64,000 nt of DNA from the NCBI GenBank assembly GCA_016169945.1, contig JADLSH010000113.1, positions 558,001-622,000 of the forward strand. The letters are read 5' to 3'. Source of the DNA: Trachythela sp. YZ-2020. Taxonomy: Eukaryota > Cnidaria > Anthozoa > Malacalcyonacea > Clavulariidae. Below, in pieces: positions 33,301 through 44,600 of the stretch. The position numbers and the translations under genes were made by a program. How positions within the stretch are numbered: the stretch's first letter is position 1; the number at the start of each line of letters is the position of its first letter. The notes beneath the pieces are model-generated. The model saw nothing but the letters and a program-made list of their open reading frames with translations. It searched no databases and was not told the origin of the DNA.

Positions 33301-36300
33301 GTAAGGGACATCTCTTATTGATCCAGTGTCACTACAGGAGGAAACCTAAACTAAACTAACTTTATTTATACTGGATAGCTCTATCAGTTCTAAACTGTTC
33401 TCCCTAGAGGTCCAGTAAGAGCCATCTCTTATTGATCCAGTGTACTACAGAAGGAAACCTAAACTAAACTAACTTTATTTATACTGGATAGCTATATCAG
33501 TTCTAAACTGTTCTCTCTGGAGGTCCAGTAAGAGTCATCTCTTATTGACCCAGTGTTACTACAGGAGGAAACCTAAACTAACTGACTAACATAATTTATA
33601 CTGGATAGCTCTATCAGTTGTGAACTGTACTCCCTAAAAAACAGTCAGCCATCTCTTATTTATCCAGTGTTACTACAAGAGGAAACCGAAGAGGCACAAT
33701 TCGATGTTTATTAGAGTTGAACCGGAAGCCCTCTTTTCACATGACAGTGACTAAGGTGAAATTATAATCAGACAACTGCCTATTGCAGAAGTCGAACCTC
33801 AGTCAGAGAGGTAAAAGGCGCACACACACTAACCGCTGTACCACAAACTATAACACGTTGTTTCCTATTACCTACCATATGAAATAACCTCAGTATGTTC
33901 CGAATCTTGTTGGTTAAACCCAGTTGCTAAAACTTGATACATGCCACTATTAATCATGGACATTCCTTCCATTCTCAGCGTCTGTTCATCTTTCACTATT
34001 TTATCTCCAATTTTTGTAACGTTCCGAGTTATATTACGAATATTTGGACTGCTACCATTGAGAAAATAGCGATCTATTAGTTGTGCATTCCAATACCATT
34101 CAATTTGACCATGGTACGCGGTTGCTTTTAAAATCAGGATTCCATTTTTTGTTATTTCTTGCCTTGGGCGCCAGTTAACGTTTAACCCGACAGTGCCTGT
34201 AAAAGAGTTAGAACTAATATACCTGACTTGCGAAGGGGTGAAACCAAACTAACCTTATTTATACTGGATAGCTCTGTCAGTTCTAAACAATTCTAAACTG
34301 TTCTTTCTGGAGGTCCAGTAAGAGTCATCTCTTATTGGTCCAGTGTTACTACAGGAGGAAACCTAAACTAAACTAACCTTATCTATATTGGATAGCTCGG
34401 TCAGTTCTAAACTGTTCTCCCTACAGAATTTATACTAACATTATTTGCGGGGGAAAGGGGGTGGGGGGGGGGGCTGGGCGCTACTCGCATGCACCCTATA
34501 GCCAAACTTCTAATATTGACCCTATTATAGTCCATAATTTCATCTCACCTCTGACATCCAAAAACGCTCTCTGAGAAACAGTTGTAGAATTTTTAGAAGC
34601 CACACACGTATACCATCCTTCGTCGCTTGAAGAAGTTTGTTTAACACTCAGTCTGTATGGTAATGAAAGGTTGTATTTTCTCCCAGAATTCCGGTTCGTT
34701 CCTGTTAACCAGCGAATTTGCGCGTTTCTGCAGAAAAAAGATTCTGTTCAGAGAAAAATACTCTACTTCTTGTTTCAGCGTTATATATGGTCCTACATAA
34801 TTATGGTGGTCAACTTTTTGGTCAACTTTTGATGTATATTGACACTCATGGGAGCGATCAAATGATGTTAATTGTTTCCATTACATGTATTCACCACCAA
34901 ACATAAGGTCAATACATATATAGTGAACAATTTAGTCACTTCAGTATCTCTCTTTTCTTTTAAAGTTGACCACCATGTGCTGCTAAACGCTTACTATAGA
35001 TCTGATCAGCTAAAGCGTGTTTATGTCCGTTACCACCGAATTCACTCACATATATAATTTAAATACTTGGTTATCTTTGTTCCATTCTATGCTTACATCA
35101 TCAGAACAGTGGTAACTAGGCATGTGAGTTATCTGAGAAGGTTAATTGAGTGGCAACGGCAATAAACATACGTTAGCTAATTAGGTATATTTCTGAAAAA
35201 TTATGCTTTAAAAAAGAACATTACTTTTCGCTGGGAATGCATTCAAACGACGCAGGCGATGAGGCAGCAACGGTAATATTCTTTGGTTTAATTAAAATGG
35301 AAAGTTGAGGTCGTGCATTGTTCTGTTCATTTGTTACATTTGTTCTACCTGAAAATAGATTAGGAATAAGATGTGTTGATATGAGCTGTAGATTAGGAAT
35401 GTGGGGGATGGTGATGTTAGTCATGGTGATGGTGATAATGGTGATGTAAGAGGTGATGATGATGGTAATGATGATTATGGTCGTGGTAATGATGGTGGTG
35501 ATGATTATGGTGGTGATGATGGTAGTGGCGATGGTGAGTGTAAGAGTAATGTCCTATGGAAAAATAAACTTTATATTTATCCAAAAAAACAGTCTATTTA
35601 GTATCAAAACCTCGTACCTACAGTAACGTTATAAACCTCATACACAGTTCCAGCATGATTGGTGATCCCACATCGATACTGTCCTTCATGACTCTGATTT
35701 ACACCAAGAATGAACAGGTCACCCTCAAGAGAGACAACAAACCCATCTGACCTGCCATGACTGTACTCAATCTCAGTGAAAGTTTCGTTGCTATTCCTGC
35801 GAAATTCCCATACAAAATGTGGCTCGGGAAAACTGACCAAGTTAGGAGGCTTGATTATACAGAGATATGTTTCGTTACACGTAATATTTGCTGAGGGTTG
35901 ACCACTTGTCTTGTATAAATCTGAGGGAAAATTGAGTTAAAAGTGGTCGAGAACTGGACATAGGTCAGTTCCACGTATCACATCTGTGTCTGAGGTTTGA
36001 TTCCTGTAATATACAGTTTTCTGATTATACTTTTACCTCAGTTGCATGTGAGAAGAATGCTTCCAGTTTGATTCTAAAAAACACCGCAGGTTTTCTCTAG
36101 GTACTCCAGTTTCCTCCTGTAGTATAAACACTGGAGCAGTAGTAGCTGATAGCTGTCATTGGGCCACTATGGAGAACAGATGCTGAGCTATCCAGTATAA
36201 ATAAAGTTAGTTTAGTTTAGGTTTCCTCCTGTAGTAACACTGGATCAATAAGAGATGACTCTTACTGGACCTCTAGGGAGAACAGTTTAGAACTGATAAA

Positions 36301-39119
36301 GCTATCAAGTATATACAAAATTATTTTAGTTTAGGTTTCCTTTTGTAGTAACACCGAACGAATATAAGGTGGCTCTTACTGGACCTCTAGGAAGAACAGT
36401 TTAGAACTGATAGAACTATCCAGTATAAATAATGTTAGTTTAGTTTAGGTTTCCTCCTGTAGTAACACTGGAGCAATAAGACATGACCTTTATTGGACCT
36501 CTAGGGAGAACAGTTTAGAACTGATAAAGCTATCAAGTATATATAAAATTATTTTAGTTTAGGTTTCCTTTTGTAGTAACACCGAACGAATATGAGGTGG
36601 CTCTTACTGGACCTCTAGGAAGAACAGTTTATAACTGATAGAGAGCTATCCAGTATAAATAAAGTTAGTTTAGTTTAGGTTTCCTCCTGTAGTAACACTG
36701 GAGCAATAAGCAATGACTCTTACTGGACCTCTAGGAAGAACAGTTTAGAACTGATAGAGCTATTCAGTATAAATAAAGTTAGTTTAGGTTTCCTCCTGTA
36801 GTAACACTGGAGCAATAAGAGATGGCTCTTACTGGACCTCTAAAGAGAACAGTTTAGAACTGATAGAGCTATCCAGTATAAATAAAGTTAGTTTAGTTTA
36901 GGTTTCCTCCTGTAGTAACACTGGATCAATAAGACATGACCCTTAGCTAGTTAGTGAACTGATGATATCTGAATATTTATAATAAATGACCCCTTCATAA
37001 TGATGAATGTACTTACATGGCATTCTAACATGTGCCTTTCTACTGATAATCGCACGACCAGAGTACTTTGCAACACACTGATACACCCCATATGCCTTGC
37101 CACTTATATTCTCTATTCTGAAATTTCCATTTCCTTGCGGCAGATTACAATTAAACGTTTTCCGTGGAACCACATTTGATAAAACCAGTTCAGAACCATT
37201 GACTATCCAACCAAATGTAGACTTTATATTTTGGTAGCATGCGTCACATTTTAGTTCGACGGTAGTGCCAGGAAGGATTATAGCGTCTTCGGGTTGAGTT
37301 TTGAATCTAAGACCACGCAGTCTGTCACCTTAAGAAAAGATAAGTCATTAACCATCAGGTTTACCTGGCTCAAACCTTCCCTAGTTCAGTGGAGGACACT
37401 AGGGGGCCAAGGGGGGCGATCGCCCCCCCCCAATAATTTCTCAAAGCCTTTGAACGATAGCTGACTAACTGTGTAACAAAGCTGTATTAATAATTTTACA
37501 ACCACAAAAGCCTTGATAGGCTATAATTTAAGTAGAAAATGAAATGAAATTTAAGTCAAAAAGGTTTAAGAACTGAGATTTGCAGCAACAAAAAGATGGT
37601 TATATGTTGTCAACCTAAGTTTGCACCCCCAATATTTCGCGAAATGTCCGCCACTGCCCTAGTTTAAACACAAGAAATACTTATACACTTAAAGTGGGTT
37701 TCACTGAGCACTATCGTGCAGCAGATGGTGGTCAATCGGCAGTTGAAAATAATATCGATGGTCCTGTGCATGACAATAGTGCATCTACTTAGCGATCAGA
37801 AGGTTCCATTGTCATTTCGGCATTGTTTTGTAAACCTCATTTGTTCTCCATGACCATAGTTAATATAGAGATAACATGGTTAGGAAACTCGGCTTTCGCT
37901 TTTGTTCTATGTTTTTGTTTGCATTTGTACACGGTCACGGTTAGTGAATATATTGTTGTTTTATGAATCGACCAATAGAAATGTTTGGGCTTAATCTCCA
38001 AACCGTGTTTCTGAAATATTAATGAATGTAAAACAAAAGATTTGTGCACGGTCAGGTACCGTTCAACATAAATCCCATTCAATTGTTAGCTGCTTTGTAA
38101 TTTGACGAGTTTCCTAACCATGTTATCTCTACTGTATATTAACTATGCCATGACCAACAGGGTGTCCCAAAAAAGTCCCCCTTTAGAAATCACTCTTGTG
38201 CGTTACTATACCTTTCGCAATTTAATTTAATTATACTTGAACGGCGAAAGTATTTACAACTCCCCTTCGTCCAAATAATTTAACGCGACGTACAAGTTGT
38301 TACGACAAATACTCGTTGCTCTGCATGTAGTCAGTTGAACCATTCTTACTCGAACTGAGGGTAAGACGAATTTGTAATTTGACATTTTTGTGTTGCTGTT
38401 CGTTTTAGAAGCTATTTTAAATTCCCATGCAGAGGTATAACAACGCACGTTTAACAACAAAAGAGTGATTTCTAGAGGGGGACTTTTTTGGGGACACCCT
38501 GTATTTCGACAGGCCACTGAATGCTTCTATTCTTGTTGAAACGTGTTTTGACGAATGGCCTTCGCTAAAAACGTCGAATGGTTTTAATCTTTTTCAGGTA
38601 GTTCAGACGCAAACCGCGACAGCTTATTCTAAATAGCCATCATCATCGCTTGCCGTCCAACATGTTTAAGCTCTCTATAACAATAACCTAGTCAATCAAG
38701 ATTTGGTCTGAAAACTCAGCCAAAGCCATTGTTCTATCTTTTTGTTCATGTTTATACAAACTTGTGCACGGTGAAGACGACGAAGATATATAATTGGTAT
38801 AACGAAGCAATAATCTACTGAATAATGACATCATCCGTGGTCGAGTCATTCAACCGTACTGTTGAAATATTACGAAGCAAAATTTCAAAAGATTTGAGCA
38901 AGGTGAAGTTGTCTCAACATAAAATGTAGCTCATTATAATAGACGCTTTGAAGTTTGTCAAGTATCCAGACTATATCTCGATTCACCACATGCTATAAAT
39001 CAATATCAGGCACTAAAATTTCTCTGCTTACCGTGAACTGTAGTAATTTCACCAACAATCCAAAGAAGACCGTAACAAAATGGAACGCCAAGCATATTTC
39101 TAACAAGAAATAAAGCCAT
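30330..39119 (-). CDS. Ig-like/CUB transmembrane receptor with ITAM-like tail
   Basis: Eleven exons: 39032-39119, 37017-37328, 35618-35920, 35225-35348, 34549-34727, 33876-34196, 32199-32537, 31867-31959, 31592-31763, 31304-31362, 30330-30754 (2415 nt, 804 aa). Order: signal peptide (1-29); Ig-like 1 (CDACY...W...YGVYQCVA) and 2 (W...GQYRCGI); Ig 3 split by an intron (ASFEC...WLTG...WYTCVA); Ig-like 4 without the cysteine pair (YWN...MYQVLA); CUB (CGGTLS...GSISTPNFPNPYPS, about 442-555); a Thr/Ser linker; seven ESTTK/ESTTN units; a membrane helix (about 621-642); a 160-residue cytoplasmic tail. The tail holds five YxxL/V/I motifs (YEVL, YASV, YTTL, YESL, YVSI). YTTL and YESL are 11 residues apart, within the ITAM range (6-12). 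The extracellular part suggests a cell-surface recognition receptor, and the tail suggests SH2-dependent signalling. Ligand and exact family are unknown. Introns hold SINE arrays. Confidence 0.85.
30805..31190 (+). repeat. SINE split by a MITE insertion
   Basis: The SINE head ('ttggttagtgcatgtgtctttcatctctgtg', 'gggtttgatttctgcaat') ends at about 30866. The rest of the same SINE resumes at 'tatgcagttgtctgattata' (about 31079). Between them is a complete MITE. A nested insertion fits: the SINE landed first. Confidence 0.75.
30867..31078 (+). mobile_element. Complete MITE with 'ggtgggtctcac' termini
   Basis: About 212 bp. The left end 'ggtgggtctcaccacgtg' pairs with the right end 'aatgagacccacc'. 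Inner arms are 'cagcagatggtggtcaactt' against 'gttggcgaccatttgctg'. The centre carries 'ttgatttatttgccttcaaatacaagac'-type sequence shared by all copies. It has no coding capacity. Fragments elsewhere: 5640-5760, 10115-10222, 23940-24115, 34795-34985, 37695-37760, 57140-57310, 59620-59720, 63115-63240. Confidence 0.75.
31680..31763 (-). repeat. In-frame 15-bp coding minisatellite (ESTTK/ESTTN)
   Basis: Units of 15 bp ('gaaagtaccacgaa(a/t)' on the coding strand) repeat about seven times within the receptor's stalk exon. Each encodes five residues with two threonines and a serine, typical of an O-glycosylated stalk. Because the period is a multiple of three, copy-number change would lengthen or shorten the stalk without breaking the frame. 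Confidence 0.9.
32000..32190 (+). repeat. Two SINE-tail units
   Basis: Forward units with 'tctagggagaacagtttaga' and 'gtagtaacactggatcaata'. They lie in the intron just before the donor of the CUB exon (gene on the opposite strand). Confidence 0.8.
32550..33840 (-). repeat. SINE with about ten tail units, dimeric higher-order pattern
   Basis: Reverse-oriented. The SINE body and head occupy about 33680-33840, and the tail units run down to 32550 with a period of about 114 bp. From about 32840 to 33480 two unit types alternate strictly: 'gggacatctc...gtgtcactacaggagg' and 'gagccatctc...gtgttactacagaagg', making dimers of about 228 bp repeated three times. It lies in the intron between the Ig 4 and CUB exons. 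Confidence 0.9.
34250..34440 (-). repeat. SINE-tail units with slippage
   Basis: Reverse units in the intron between Ig 3 and Ig 4. They include a local duplication 'ttctaaacaattctaaactg'. A G-rich low-complexity run (34449-34480, 'gggggaaagggggtgggggg' and onward) follows. Confidence 0.75.
35398..35540 (+). repeat. gatgatggt simple repeat
   Basis: Degenerate microsatellite of 'ggtgatgatggtaatgatga'-type words in a receptor intron. The open frame through it (Asp/Gly-rich) is a by-product of the repeat. Confidence 0.85.
35960..36945 (+). repeat. SINE with about seven tail units, dimeric blocks
   Basis: The head/body are at 35970-36120 ('cacatctgtgtctgaggtttgattcctgtaat', 'gcttccagtttgattctaaa'). 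The tail units follow to 36945. A two-unit block with the variant 'gataaagctatcaagtata...accgaacgaatat' occurs twice, about 240 bp apart (near 36290 and 36530). It lies in the intron between Ig 1 and Ig 2. Confidence 0.9.
37855..38145. repeat. Foldback element
   Basis: The left arm 'tagttaatatagagataaca' continuing 'tggttaggaaactcg' is matched by the right arm 'cgagtttcctaaccatgtta' continuing 'tctctactgtatattaacta'. About 240 bp of spacer lies between. It is in the large first intron of the Ig/CUB receptor. Confidence 0.8.
38158..38501. mobile_element. Mariner-type non-autonomous element
   Basis: Termini 'cagggtgtcccaaaaaagtc' and its complement 'gacttttttggggacaccctg' bound about 344 bp. 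Arms extend to 'ccctttagaaatcactctt'. It has no transposase. The cagggtgtc terminus is typical of mariner-like elements. The right flank starts TA, but the left flank does not end in TA. Confidence 0.75.
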
Positions 39120-39636
39120 TATATTGGTTATTTAGTTCGTATAAAACGCGTTAAATCAGTGTGTGTTTGCTTCCGCACTTGAATGATTTTGAGACGCAGA
39201 TATTTTGCAACCCTCACAATGTAAATATTTTGCAAGATAGTTTATGTATAAAGGAAACCACGCCGCTCAGTGTGAGGGTGGTTTTAACAGTAAATGTCGG
39301 AATAAACTAAATTTGGATTGTGTGAGTTTAAGTTATGGAAACGAAGGAAGTATTATAGAAAATCTTCATCAGGATAAACTGAATCACTTTGGCTTTCGCG
39401 CAAAGATTTTGAAACAACATTTTGTCTTTGACTTTTAAACTATATTTTCAATAAGTTTACACCGTCACACAACGGGACCATCAAACCCTATAATGTGATC
39501 AAATAAATTTCGATGGTGTTAACCAAACTTAACTCTGTTGGTACTCAAGAGTTCTGTACAAAATTCTAGATCACTTTAGGGTTAGTTAGGCTGCCCCCAG
39601 ATTAATGAACATGCAATACCACTGGTTGTAAAGCTT

Positions 39637-39790
39637 GGTTCTCATTCATCGGCGATGGTCGGCGATGCATTGTTATTGATCATTGAAGGAGAAAATTATT
39701 TCATGTAGACAAAGTATTTTACTCATCAATGATCAAAAACAATGGCACTGTAAGAGCATCGCCGACTGTCGCCGATGAATGAGAACCAGG
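39637..39790. repeat. Small foldback MITE ('tcggcgatg')
   Basis: The left arm 'ggttctcattcatcggcgat' and right arm 'atcgccgactgtcgccgatgaatgagaacc' are inverted repeats. A second inner pair is 'gatcattga'/'tcaatgatc' around a short A/T core. Confidence 0.75.
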
Positions 39791-39980
39791 ATAAAGACCG
39801 TTTTCCACTTCAAACGTATCGTAACGTACCGTAGCATTTTCTTTTGTGTCGAAGTCATTATAGTTCTACCCGAGTGCTCAGGAAACAAAGAAATACGTTA
39901 CGTTTTGGTACGGTACGCGGTTGAAGAGGAACACAGCCTTAAGTTGGCATATACATTCCAGAACATTGATGTTACAAATA

Positions 39981-40161
39981 CAGGGTGTCTCAAAAAACCC
40001 GCTACCCTTAGAAATTAGAGGCTTTAGAAATTTCGCTTTGTCTGGCTAATTTGCATGCAATGAGAAGCAAATAAGCAATTTTGAATTCCCAAGTGTACAA
40101 AATCGAGGCTTTTTCTAAAGCCTCTAATTTCTAAGGGTAGCGGTTTTTTTGAGACACCCTG
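39981..40161. mobile_element. Mariner-type MITE with TA duplication
   Basis: 181 bp between 'cagggtgtctcaaaaaaccc' and its complement, flanked by TA on both sides. Arms of about 50 bp include 'cgctacccttagaaattaga' and the matching complement. Related at its termini to the element at 38158. Confidence 0.85.
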
Positions 40162-40719
40162 TATGTCAAAACAGTGGGTGACTGGATGGCGTGGAGAGCA
40201 GTGGGACTTTCAAAACAATGAAAAGATAATGAACATTCCAATCACTGGATCATGACTGGATGGCAGTATCGTTCAACTACGTTTGGAAAACCAGATTTGT
40301 CGGGGGATGGCGCACATTCAAGAAAATACAAAACCCCAATATAATCTAAGATATGATTAGCATTTCCCAACCATTGCAAAACAGAACAAGTTATATAAGT
40401 AATACACTCGTCATATACAAACATACCAGACTATTTCTGGATATTACAATAAACTAAAAACCGCTTTCCTCCTACTACTTGACGCACCAGAACGGGGGAA
40501 AAGAATTTCCAATATAAATAAACCCATAATTGTTACATATTTGCAAAGTATGTTTAGTGAGGTCGACGTACGTTTATAGTGTGACATCTTTGCATAGTTC
40601 AAACGTAAAACAAACGCTGCTTATGGCTGGTTACCTAAGAATAACAAAAAATTGATCAGTAAAACATAGACCTTCGTCATTCGTCAATACGTTGGTTTAC
40701 TAAGCACTATCGTGCAGCA

Positions 40720-41458
40720 ATAATTTCGCCTCAAACGCATGTGAAAAGAGTGCTTCCAGTTTGACTCTACCAAACACCGCAGGTTTTCTCTGGGTTGCCT
40801 GGTTTCCTCCTGTAGTAACACTGGATCAATAAGAGATGACTCTTACTGGACCTCTAGGGAGAACAGTTTAGAACTGATAGAGCTATCCTGTATAAATAAA
40901 GTTAGTTTAGTTTAGGTTTCCTCCTGTAGTAACACTGGATCAATAAGAGATGACTCTTACTGGACCTCTAGGGAGAACAGTTTAGAACTGATAGAGCTAT
41001 CCAGTATAAATAAAGTTAGTTTAGTTTAGGTTTCCTCCTGTAGTAACACTGGATCAATAAGAGATGACTCTTACTGGACCTCTAGAGAGAACAGTTTAGA
41101 ACTGATAGAGCTATCCAGTATAAAATAAGTTAGTTTAGTTTAGGTTTCCTCCTGTAGTAACACTGGATCAATAAGAGATGACTCTTACTGGACCTCTAGA
41201 GAGAACAGTTTGGAACTGATAGAGCTATCCAGTATAAGTAAAGTTAGTTTAGGTTTTCTCCTGTAGTAACACTGAACCCAATAAGGGATGACGCTTACTG
41301 GACCTCTAGGGAGAACAGTTTAGAACTGATAGAGCTATCCAGTATAAGTAAAGTTAGTTTAGGTTTTCTCCTGTAGTAACACTGAACCCAATAAGGGATG
41401 ACGCTTACTGGACCTCTAGGGAGAACAGTTTAGAACTGATAGAGCTATCCAGTATAAA
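40720..41458 (+). repeat. SINE body fragment with about six tail units
   Basis: A MITE fragment (40690-40720, 'actaagcactatcgtgcagca') is fused to the SINE body ('cctcaaacgcatgtgaaaag', 'gcttccagtttgactctacc', core 'caggttttctctgggttgcctggtttcctcctg'). Tail units follow. The last two units (about 41237-41458) are identical to each other, which points to recent duplication. Confidence 0.9.
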
Positions 41459-41652
41459 GTCTTTTTAGAAAATCTTAATACAGTTATACATAGAGCTCAG
41501 TACACGATGTGACGTCTCAACATGGACCGTCATCAGCCGCGCTGTAAGAGATCTGGTACCTAGTAACTGTATCAAAATGACAATATACGAACGCCGGCGT
41601 TTTCAATGTATCAAACTTAGAAATAAATATTCATTTATGTGTTAGCAATGAC

Positions 41653-44600
41653 ATGGGTTGGTATCGCCGTCGTATTGTGCGATTTATACTGGGAATTGCA
41701 GTATTTATTGCTATAGTACAAATCTTAACTACGCTACACTTTTCATCTATATATAACGGAGATGCCGTTGACATTTCACGCCAAAAGACGAGGCGAAATA
41801 AACTACATACAAATCTACCTAGCGTCTATATTGAAGAGTCGACTTCTGTCAAGACAACGTCAACGGCGCGTCTTGATCTCCGCAAAAGCAAGGTAAGTGC
41901 AAACGGAATTGTGGTTGATAGACCAAATTTCGATATTCCATAACAGAAATAGTTTAGTCTATATCTTCTATACTAAATAAAAACAAGCCATTCTATAACA
42001 AATCACAGACTATAGTAATATTTGTATATTTCAACGATATATTTCGGCGGCTTGGCCTTTAACCTTGGTCGGGCCAACTAGCTATTTTTGACAACTAAAT
42101 TGGAATTTTATCGTTTCGCTTTGGTTAAAAGATAAGGTTGGTTGTCTAGTGTTATAGAATGCTCTATTGTTTTAGCTACTTAATTATTTACTTCAGCAAA
42201 TAACCGGCGATGCTAAATTAATAGCCGCTGTGTAATGTAAAAGTTAATTGCCACGTGTATACATTCCAAAGTGTTTAATTGTATCAAATTACGCAACATT
42301 GCTACATTTTATTTCTTGTTTAAATACGTTTAGGTTTGAAATCGGGAGCTATATATATTCTAATGTGAAATTGCAAGTATTTGACACTTGGTGGCTGTCA
42401 CCAAACGTGTTAACAAGACAAGTGGCACGTTTATTAAATACAATGATGAAACCCTTGACCTTTTAGGTTAACTAAAACATCAATCATTTACCCTATTATT
42501 TTGGTAAGAGTGCACTTACATAAGGCAATAGTTTATTTATCTAGGTTATTCATGAGCCCTGATTTGCCCGATTTCCCTTTCCTGTTAATGGGGCAAGCTA
42601 GTGCTGGGCGATACCGAGTACTCAATACCAGCGATACCATGCACAGCTGTATAGGTATCAATTACTGACCTGCTATCGTTTGAAATCATTCAATACTTGT
42701 ACCTGTTTCAATTTACAACACTAAAAATTACCTTCTGCAAACAACTAGCCCAAAAACTGGGAATGCCGATATACCTCTGCAACATTAAACACTGATTTAC
42801 ATACAGCACACAAACGCCAAGATAGATGCAGACTATTTCACATAGGATACAGTCAGTGTTGATATACATCTGCAACATTAAAGATTGATTTACATACAGC
42901 ACACAAAAGACAAGATAGATGCAGACTATTTCACATAGGGTACAGTCAGTGTTGATATATCTCTACAATCATTAAAGACTGATTTACATACAGCACACAA
43001 ACGCCAAGATAGATGCAGACTATTTCACATAAGGTACAGTCAGTGTTGATATATCTCTACAATCATTAAAGACTGATTTACATACAGCACACAAACGCCA
43101 AGATAGATGCAGACTATTTCACATAGGGTACAGTCAGTGTTGATATATCTCTACAATCATTAAAGACTGATTTACATACAGCACACAAAAGACAAGATAG
43201 ATGCAGACTATTTCACATAGGGTACAGTCAGTGTTGATATATCTCTACAATCATTAAAGACTGATTTACATACAGCACACAAAAGACAAGATAGATGCAG
43301 ACTATTTCACATAGGGTACAGTCAGTGTTGATATATCTCTACAATCATTAAAGACTGATTTACATACATCACACAAACGACGAGATAGATGCAGACTATT
43401 TCACATAGGGTACAGTTAGTGTTGATATATCTCTACAATCATTAAAGACTGATTTACATACAGCACACAAACGCCAAGATAGATGCAGACTATTTCACAT
43501 AGGGTACAGTCAGTGTTGATATATCTCTACAATCATTAAAGACTGATTTACATACAGCACACAAAAGACAAGATAGATGCAGACTATTTCACATAGGGTA
43601 CAGTCAGTGTTGATATATCTCTACAATCATTAAAGACTGATTTACATACAGCATACAAACGACAAGATAGATGCAGACTATTTCACATAGGGTACAGTCA
43701 GTGTTGATATATCTCTACAATCATTAAAGACTGATTTACATACAGCATACAAACGACAAGATAGATGCAGACTATTTCACATAGGGTACAGTCAGTGTTG
43801 ATATATCTCTACAATCATTAAAGACTGATTTACATACAGCACACAAACGCCAAGATAGATGCAGACTATTTCACATAGGGTACAGTCAGTGTTGATATAT
43901 CTCTGTAATCATTAAAGACTGATTTACATACAGCACACAAACGCCAAGATAGATGCAGACTATTTCACATAGGGTACAGTCAGTGTTGATATATCTCTAC
44001 AATCATTAAAGACTGATTTACATACAGCACACCAAGATAGATGCAGACTATTTCACCAGTCAGTGTTGATATATCTCTGTAATCATTAAAGACAGATAGA
44101 TGCAGACTATTTCACATAGGGTACAGTCAGTGTTGATATATCTCTATAATCATTAAAGACTGATTTACATACAGCCAAGATAGATGCAGACTATTTCACA
44201 TAGGGTACAGTCAGTGTTGATATATCTCTGTAATCATTAAAGACTGATTTACATACAGCACACAAACGACAAGATAGATGCAGACTATTTCACATAGGAT
44301 ACAGTCAGTGTTGATATATCTCTGCAATCATTAAAGACTGATTTACATACAGCACACAAACGCCAAGATAGATGCAGACTATTTCACATAGGATACAGTC
44401 AGTGTTGATATATCTCTGCAATCATTAAAGACTGATTTACATACAGCACACAAACGCCAAGATAGATGCAGACTATTTCACATAGGATACAGTCAGTGTT
44501 GATATATCTCTGCAATCATTAAAGACTGATTTACATACAGCACACAAACGACAAGATAGATGCAGACTATTTCACATAGGGTACAGTCAGTGTTGATATA

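Larger units (their letters stand above)
39120..41652. other. Intergenic region between divergent receptor and XYLT genes
   Basis: This should contain both promoters. It holds two MITEs (39637-39790 and 39981-40161) and a SINE array (40720-41458), described separately. A 64-codon open frame at 39244-39438 has no recognisable domain. No core promoter element is clear. Confidence 0.4.

Noticed and set aside
35401..35601. Gly/Asp-rich 66-codon open frame
   Set aside because: Produced by a gatgatggt microsatellite in a receptor intron.
37381..37660. Short exon of the Ig/CUB receptor upstream of Ig 1
   Set aside because: The signal-peptide exon joins Ig 1 in phase (G/GT) without it; the stretch has no open frame between splice sites.
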